Below, one piece after another: positions 7,056-11,157 of a stretch of DNA of 11,157 nucleotides. Numbering within the stretch: position 1 is the first letter of the stretch; the number at the start of each line of letters is the position of its first letter. This DNA comes from an uncultured Clostridia bacterium (lineage in GTDB: Bacteria; Bacillota; Clostridia; Oscillospirales; Oscillospiraceae), in assembly GCA_938023775.1 (NCBI GenBank), contig CALJDB010000013.1, forward strand, positions 1-11,157, read 5' to 3'. The notes beneath the pieces are model-generated. The model searched no databases and had not been told where the DNA came from. It worked only from the letters and a program-made list of their open reading frames with translations. A program made the position numbers and the translations under genes.

Positions 7056-8294
7056 ATGAGAAAAGTTGCGGTCACGGGACTCGGCGTGGTGAGCCCGCTC
7101 GGAAACGACGTACAGAGCTTCTGGGACGGTCTCTGCGCCGGGCGCTGCGGCATCGGTCCCATCACCCGCTTCGACACGGAGGGCTTCCGCGTCTCCGTCG
7201 CGGGCGAGGTGCGCGATTTTGACCCGCTGACCTATATGGACAAGCTGGACGTGCAGCACAGCGACCTGTACGCTCAGTTCGCGATGGCGGCGGCGGTGCA
7301 GGCGCTGACCGATTCCGGCGTCGTCGGCACAGTTTCACCGGAGCGCGCGGGCGTTTATATCGGCAGCGGCACCGGCGGCATCGCCACGTTTATGACCGAG
7401 CATGAAAAGCTTATCAACCGCGGACCGCGCCGTGTTTCGCCCTACTTCATCCCGATGATGGTCGCAAACATGGCGTCGAGTATGGTCGCCATGCGCGCGC
7501 ACTTTACCGGACCGGCCATGCCGATGGTGACCGCCTGCGCCTCCGGCAGCAATGCCATCGGCGAGGCGCTGCGCCTCATCCGCCATGGCTACGCCGACGT
7601 GATGGTCGCCGGCGGCGCGGAGGCGACGGTCAACGCCCTCGCCGCGGCGGGCTTTTCCACGATGCAGGCGCTCTCCCTGAGCGCCGACCCGCTCGCGGCG
7701 TCGCTGCCCTTCGATAAGCGGCGGAGCGGCTTCGTCATGGGCGAGGGTGCGGGCGTGCTCGTGCTCGAGGAGCTCGAAAGAGCCAAGGCGCGCGGCGCGA
7801 AGATTTACGCCACGCTCGAAGGCTACGGCTCCACCTGCGACGCTTACCACATGACCGCGCCGGACCCCGGCGCGGAGCAGAGCGCCCGCGCCATCCGCAA
7901 CGCATGGGAGGAGTGCGGCGCACCGGCGGAGAACATTTACTTCAACGCCCACGGCACCGGCACCCCGATGAACGACTCCACGGAGACGCTCGCGATCAAA
8001 AAGGCGCTCGGCGAGGACCTCGCCCGTCGCATCTGCATCAGCTCCACGAAGTCCATGACGGGCCACATGCTCGGCGCGGCGGGCGGCGCGGAGGCGGTCG
8101 CCTCCGTCCTCGCCCTGCGGGACCAGATCGCCCCGCCGACCATCGGGCTCACGGAGCCCGACCCAGCGTGCGACCTCGACTATGTTCCGCTGACGGCGCG
8201 GAAAACGGCGATCGACGCCGCGCTCAGCGCCTCGCTCGGTTTCGGCGGCCACAACGCCTGCCTTGCGTTCCGGAGGTTTACCGGCAATGAATGA
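7056..8294 (+). CDS. fabF: Beta-ketoacyl-ACP synthase II
   Basis: The 412-residue protein is a FabF-type condensing enzyme that extends acyl-ACP with malonyl-ACP. The thiolase-fold Cys-His-His triad is complete: Cys161 in VTACASGSNAIG, His299 in NAHGTGTPMND and His337 in KSMTGHMLGAAGG, with Lys332 beside it. GSGTGG at 103-108 lines the acyl pocket region, and the gating C-terminal loop GFGGHN is at 396-400. The length matches FabF (about 410). It starts one base after the thioesterase stop, with GGAGG at 7042-7046 nine bases upstream. It is the more canonical of the two KAS genes and is the better candidate for the housekeeping elongase. Its position after accA rather than between fabG and accB is unusual for Firmicute operons. 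Confidence 0.95.
   Translation: MRKVAVTGLGVVSPLGNDVQSFWDGLCAGRCGIGPITRFDTEGFRVSVAGEVRDFDPLTYMDKLDVQHSDLYAQFAMAAAVQALTDSGVVGTVSPERAGVYIGSGTGGIATFMTEHEKLINRGPRRVSPYFIPMMVANMASSMVAMRAHFTGPAMPMVTACASGSNAIGEALRLIRHGYADVMVAGGAEATVNALAAAGFSTMQALSLSADPLAASLPFDKRRSGFVMGEGAGVLVLEELERAKARGAKIYATLEGYGSTCDAYHMTAPDPGAEQSARAIRNAWEECGAPAENIYFNAHGTGTPMNDSTETLAIKKALGEDLARRICISSTKSMTGHMLGAAGGAEAVASVLALRDQIAPPTIGLTEPDPACDLDYVPLTARKTAIDAALSASLGFGGHNACLAFRRFTGNE
8272..8276 (+). promoter_or_regulatory. Ribosome binding site of the second KAS gene, inside fabF
   Basis: GGAGG ten bases before ATG at 8287. This decides the start: an earlier in-frame ATG at 8263 would place this site inside the reading frame and add eight residues not found in KAS proteins. 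Confidence 0.75.
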
Positions 8295-9483
8295 GCGCAT
8301 CGTCATCACCGGCTTAGGCGCCGTGACACCGCTCGGCGTCGGCGCGGAAAAATTCTGGAAGGGGCTGCTCGCGGGCGAATGCGGCATCGGGGAGATCACC
8401 CAGATTGACGCGAGCGAGCTGCCCGTCCGCCGCGCGGGAGAGGTGCGCGATTTCAAGCCCAAGGAGCACATGCCGACGCGCCTTGCGCTGGATCTGGAGC
8501 CTTACGCACGCTACGCTTACGCCGCCGCTGCGGAGGCTTGGGCGCAGAGTGCGCTCACCGGCTCCGACCGCGTGGCGATCGTCATGGCGACGGCGCTCCA
8601 CGGCTTTGCCGTCATCGCCAAAAACCAGACCGCGATGGACACGCGCCGCCGCCCCTCGGACCCGAAGCTCCTGACCCGCTGCATGGGCAACATCGCGGCG
8701 GCGAGCTTCGCCATCGAGCACCGCATCACGGGACCGAGCCTCACGGTCTCGACCGCCTGCTCCTCCGGGGGCGACGCGGTCTATCTCGCGCGGATGCTGC
8801 TGCGCTCCGGCGCGGCGGACGCTGTGCTGGTTATGGCGGGCGAGGCGGCGGTCTCCCCGGCGCTCATCCGCTCGCTCGCGCTCGTGCAGGCGCTGAGCCC
8901 GACCGGGGAGAGCCTGCCCTTCGACGTCCGCCGCAACGGCTTCGTTCTCGGCGAGGGCGGCGGCGCGCTGGTGCTTGAGCGGGCGGAAAGCGCGGCGCGG
9001 CGCGGAGCAAAGCCGCTCGCGTCGCTCCTCGGCTGCGCGAATAATAACGACGCATATCACACCGTTTCCCCGGAGCCGGACGGCGCGGGCGCGGCGGCGT
9101 GCATGCGCCTTGCCCTTGCCGACGCGGGGCTCGCCCCGGAGGACATCGGTTACTTAAACGCCCACGGCACCGCCACGGAAAAGGGCGACACCGCCGAGGC
9201 TGCGGCGATCGGGAGCGTCTTCGGTGCTTACCCCGTCCCCGTCAGCTCCACGAAGGGCGCGACGGGACACATGATGGGCGCGGGCGGCATCACGGAGCTC
9301 ATCGCCTGCGTGCAGGCGGTGCGCACCGGACTCTGCCCGCCGAGCCTCGGACTTACGGAACCGGACCCCGCCTGTCCGCTGAACCTCATCCGCGGCGGCG
9401 AGGGCGCGCGGGAGATCCGCGCCGCGATGAGCAACGCCATGGGCTTCGGCGGTCAGAATTCCTGCGTGATCGTCGGACAGTGA
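8287..9483 (+). CDS. Second, divergent beta-ketoacyl-ACP synthase
   Basis: The 398-residue protein is a KAS I/II family condensing enzyme, clearly a paralogue of the gene before it; shared stretches include ITGLGAVTPLG, the phrase AGEVRDF near residue 50 and LTEPDPAC near 356. The catalytic Cys158 (STACSSGGD), His293 (NAHGTATEKGD), Lys323 and His328 (TKGATGHMMG) are all kept, so it should be an active synthase rather than a chain-length factor. However, the pocket loop GSGTGG of FabF is replaced by MATALHGF around residues 100-107, the following dimer-interface stretch is rewritten (NQTAMDTRRRPSDP), and the motif EATVNALAAAGF has become EAAVSPALIRSL. These changes suggest a different acyl-chain preference. 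The protein is 14 residues shorter than FabF. Its start overlaps the fabF stop by 8 bases. A secondary-metabolite role is possible but unproven. Confidence 0.88.
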   Translation: MNERIVITGLGAVTPLGVGAEKFWKGLLAGECGIGEITQIDASELPVRRAGEVRDFKPKEHMPTRLALDLEPYARYAYAAAAEAWAQSALTGSDRVAIVMATALHGFAVIAKNQTAMDTRRRPSDPKLLTRCMGNIAAASFAIEHRITGPSLTVSTACSSGGDAVYLARMLLRSGAADAVLVMAGEAAVSPALIRSLALVQALSPTGESLPFDVRRNGFVLGEGGGALVLERAESAARRGAKPLASLLGCANNNDAYHTVSPEPDGAGAAACMRLALADAGLAPEDIGYLNAHGTATEKGDTAEAAAIGSVFGAYPVPVSSTKGATGHMMGAGGITELIACVQAVRTGLCPPSLGLTEPDPACPLNLIRGGEGAREIRAAMSNAMGFGGQNSCVIVGQ

Positions 9484-9490
9484 AAAAATA

Positions 9491-9496
9491 AAGGAG
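9491..9496 (+). promoter_or_regulatory. Ribosome binding site of the acyl ligase gene
   Basis: AAGGAG eight bases before ATG at 9505, in the 21-base gap after the second KAS gene. No terminator or promoter is visible in this gap, so the ligase is probably cotranscribed. Confidence 0.7.
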
Positions 9497-9504
9497 ACGC
9501 TTCC

Positions 9505-11157
9505 ATGAACTACACCTATGACGACGCGGCGTTCCGCGCCGATTTTGAGCGCAGCTTCACATGGCTCGCCGGCTACCGCCGCAGCGTGCGCCGCTATGGA
9601 GCCAAGACCGCGGTCATCGACCCGCTGAAGGGCCAGACGCTGACCTACGCCGAGCTCGACCGCGCGGTGAACCGCCTTGCCCGCGTGCTGCAAAGCGCCG
9701 GGACGGGCGTCGGCGACACGGTGCTTTACCAGCTTTATAACTCCGTGGAGTTCCTGCTCTGCTACATCGCGCCGCAGAAGCTCGGTGCGGTGAACGAGCC
9801 GGCGAACTTCAACCTCTCCGCGGGCGAAACGGCGCGGCTTTTAGAGCGCGATAAGCCCACGGTCTATATCTACGACACGGAGTTTTCCGCGACGGCGCAG
9901 CGCGCGCTCGCCCAGAGCGCCCATCGCCCCGCGCTTATCCTCGCAGTGGATTATCACCGCCGCCGTCCCGCGCTGCCGGAGAACCACCGCTTCTTTGACG
10001 AGGTGCTTGCCGACCAGCCGGACACGGAGCCGGAGACGGAGCTCATCCCGGATATTTATATGGAGACTACCCGCCTCGGCACCTCCGGCACGACCGGGAC
10101 CCCCAAGGGCGTCCCGCTGAACGCCGTGAACGAGACGCTCTCCGCCCACGACTGCATCATGCATTTCCCGCTGACGCCCTCGGACGTCACGATGAACATG
10201 ACGCCGTGGTTCCACCGCGGCGGGCTCCACTCCGGCGGTCCCACGCCGACGCTCTATGCCGGAGCCTCGCTCTGCATCATGCGCATGTTCGGCGCGAAGA
10301 CGTGCTTTGACTGCGTGCGCGACTGGGGCGTCAGCTTCCTCATCGGCGTGCCCTCCGCGCTGGAAAAGCTCGCTCTGCGTCAGGAAAAGCACCCGGCGGA
10401 CCTCAGCGCGCTGCACGGCATCGTCACGATGGGCTCGCCCCTCAGCCGCGAGAGCTGCATCCGCTATCAGACGCTGCTCACGCCGCGCATTTTCAACGGC
10501 TACGGCACGACGGAGACCTTCTGGAACAGCTTCCTGCGCCCGGAGGATCTGCCGGAGATGGCGGGCAGCGCGGGCAAGCCCTGCACGGACGACGAGGTGC
10601 GCGTCGTGCGTCTTTACCCGGAGCGCAAGGCGGAGCCGGAGGACACCGTTCCCGCCGACGGAGAGACTCCCGGCGAAATCATCATCCGCACCGCGGGCAA
10701 GTCCGCCCTCTGCTACACGGCGAGCCCGGAGCAGACGCGGGAGAAGTTTTACCGCGGCTGGTTCTATACCCGCGACCTCGGCACGTGGAACGCCGAGGGC
10801 TATGTTACGGTGCTGGGCAGGCGGGACAACATGATCATCTCGATGGGGGAGAACATCTACCCGGAGCAGCTGGAGGCGGCGCTTGCGGCGTGCCCCCGCG
10901 TCGCCGACTGCATGGTCGTCGGCGTGCCGGACCCCTCCCGCGGCGAGACCCCCGCGGCTTACGTCGTCGCGGCGGACGGCGCGCTCACGGTGCAGGACTT
11001 AAACCGCTGGTGCATCGAGAGCGACGACGTTTCCGACTATAAATGCCCCCGATATTTCCGCATCGTGGACGCCCTGCCGACCAACGCGACCGGAAAAAAG
11101 CTCCACGCCGTCCTCCGCGAGCAGGCGAAGGCGGACATGGAGGCGGGACTGCTGCTG
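9505..11157 (+). CDS. AMP-forming acyl-CoA/acyl-ACP ligase, 3' end outside window
   Basis: The frame is open from ATG 9505 to the last base (551 codons, no stop), so the gene is nearly complete but cut by the window edge. It is an ANL-superfamily adenylate-forming enzyme. Visible core motifs are the P-loop GTSGTTGTPKG at residues 192-202, NGYGTTET at 331-338, WFYTRDLG with Asp424 at 419-426, GRRDNMIISMGENIYP at 438-453 with hinge Arg439, and the C-terminal PTNATGKK with catalytic Lys531. WFHRGGLHSGGP at 235-246 lies where these enzymes shape the acyl pocket. No carrier-protein or reductase domain is present up to the edge. It should activate a carboxylic acid as acyl-AMP and pass it to CoA or ACP; fatty acid is likely from context, but the substrate is not determined by these motifs. 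Paired with the thioesterase it could recycle or redirect free fatty acids. Confidence 0.88.
   Translation, partial: MNYTYDDAAFRADFERSFTWLAGYRRSVRRYGAKTAVIDPLKGQTLTYAELDRAVNRLARVLQSAGTGVGDTVLYQLYNSVEFLLCYIAPQKLGAVNEPANFNLSAGETARLLERDKPTVYIYDTEFSATAQRALAQSAHRPALILAVDYHRRRPALPENHRFFDEVLADQPDTEPETELIPDIYMETTRLGTSGTTGTPKGVPLNAVNETLSAHDCIMHFPLTPSDVTMNMTPWFHRGGLHSGGPTPTLYAGASLCIMRMFGAKTCFDCVRDWGVSFLIGVPSALEKLALRQEKHPADLSALHGIVTMGSPLSRESCIRYQTLLTPRIFNGYGTTETFWNSFLRPEDLPEMAGSAGKPCTDDEVRVVRLYPERKAEPEDTVPADGETPGEIIIRTAGKSALCYTASPEQTREKFYRGWFYTRDLGTWNAEGYVTVLGRRDNMIISMGENIYPEQLEAALAACPRVADCMVVGVPDPSRGETPAAYVVAADGALTVQDLNRWCIESDDVSDYKCPRYFRIVDALPTNATGKKLHAVLREQAKADMEAGLLL

Noticed and set aside
8263..8286. 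Earlier ATG for the second KAS gene
   Set aside because: It lies before the GGAGG site and adds residues not seen in KAS proteins; ATG 8287 gives the typical start followed by IVITGLGAVTPLG.
7056..9483. KAS pair as a ketosynthase/chain-length-factor pair of an aromatic polyketide system
   Set aside because: The second protein keeps the catalytic Cys, which chain-length factors lack, and the context is fatty acid synthesis with no cyclase or aromatase.
9484..9504. A-rich stretch after the second KAS stop as a terminator
   Set aside because: There is no GC-rich stem and no T-run; it holds the ribosome binding site of the ligase gene.

Overview
The window is one dense, plus-strand gene string from a GC-rich bacterium. 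It carries most of a type II (dissociated) fatty acid synthesis operon together with all four subunits of acetyl-CoA carboxylase. FabK is the enoyl reductase, accB-fabZ-accC-accD-accA are interleaved with the fab genes, AccA is of the short type, and there are purine-rich Shine-Dalgarno sequences before most genes. These traits suggest a Firmicute, most likely a GC-rich clostridial anaerobe of the Oscillospirales type. That placement is inference from gene style, not from a marker gene.

Layout: the 3' end of an acyl carrier protein gene (1-212), fabK (209-1153), fabD (1141-2055), fabG (2052-2789), a 25-base gap, accB (2815-3222), fabZ (3223-3651), accC (3651-4958), accD with a TTG start (4963-5832), accA (5829-6623), a hotdog-fold thioesterase (6620-7054), two different beta-ketoacyl-ACP synthases in tandem (7056-8294 and 8287-9483), and an AMP-forming acyl ligase that runs off the right edge (9505-11157). 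Nearly all neighbours overlap by 1-13 bases or sit within 5 bases. The only larger gaps are before accB (25 bases) and before the ligase (21 bases). No RNA gene, mobile element, CRISPR array, terminator or convincing promoter was seen, so the window looks like the inside of one transcription unit whose promoter, regulator and any fabH lie upstream.

How it works: AccB/AccC/AccD/AccA make malonyl-CoA, FabD moves malonyl to ACP, a condensing enzyme extends the chain, and FabG, FabZ and FabK reduce, dehydrate and reduce it. The priming enzyme FabH is not in the window. The distal block of thioesterase, KAS, second KAS and ligase departs from the familiar Firmicute order, in which a single fabF usually lies between fabG and accB. 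That block could simply be a relocated and duplicated fabF with accessory acyl-release and acyl-activation genes, or it could divert chains to a special product.

Points worth a second look are the divergent second KAS, a short internal gap in the AccC C-terminal region, an irregular AccD zinc ribbon, the AT-rich scar-like gap where fabF would normally sit, and the low-GC thioesterase next to an acyl ligase. Most of the window is otherwise core lipid metabolism; no clearly new defence or mobile system was found.
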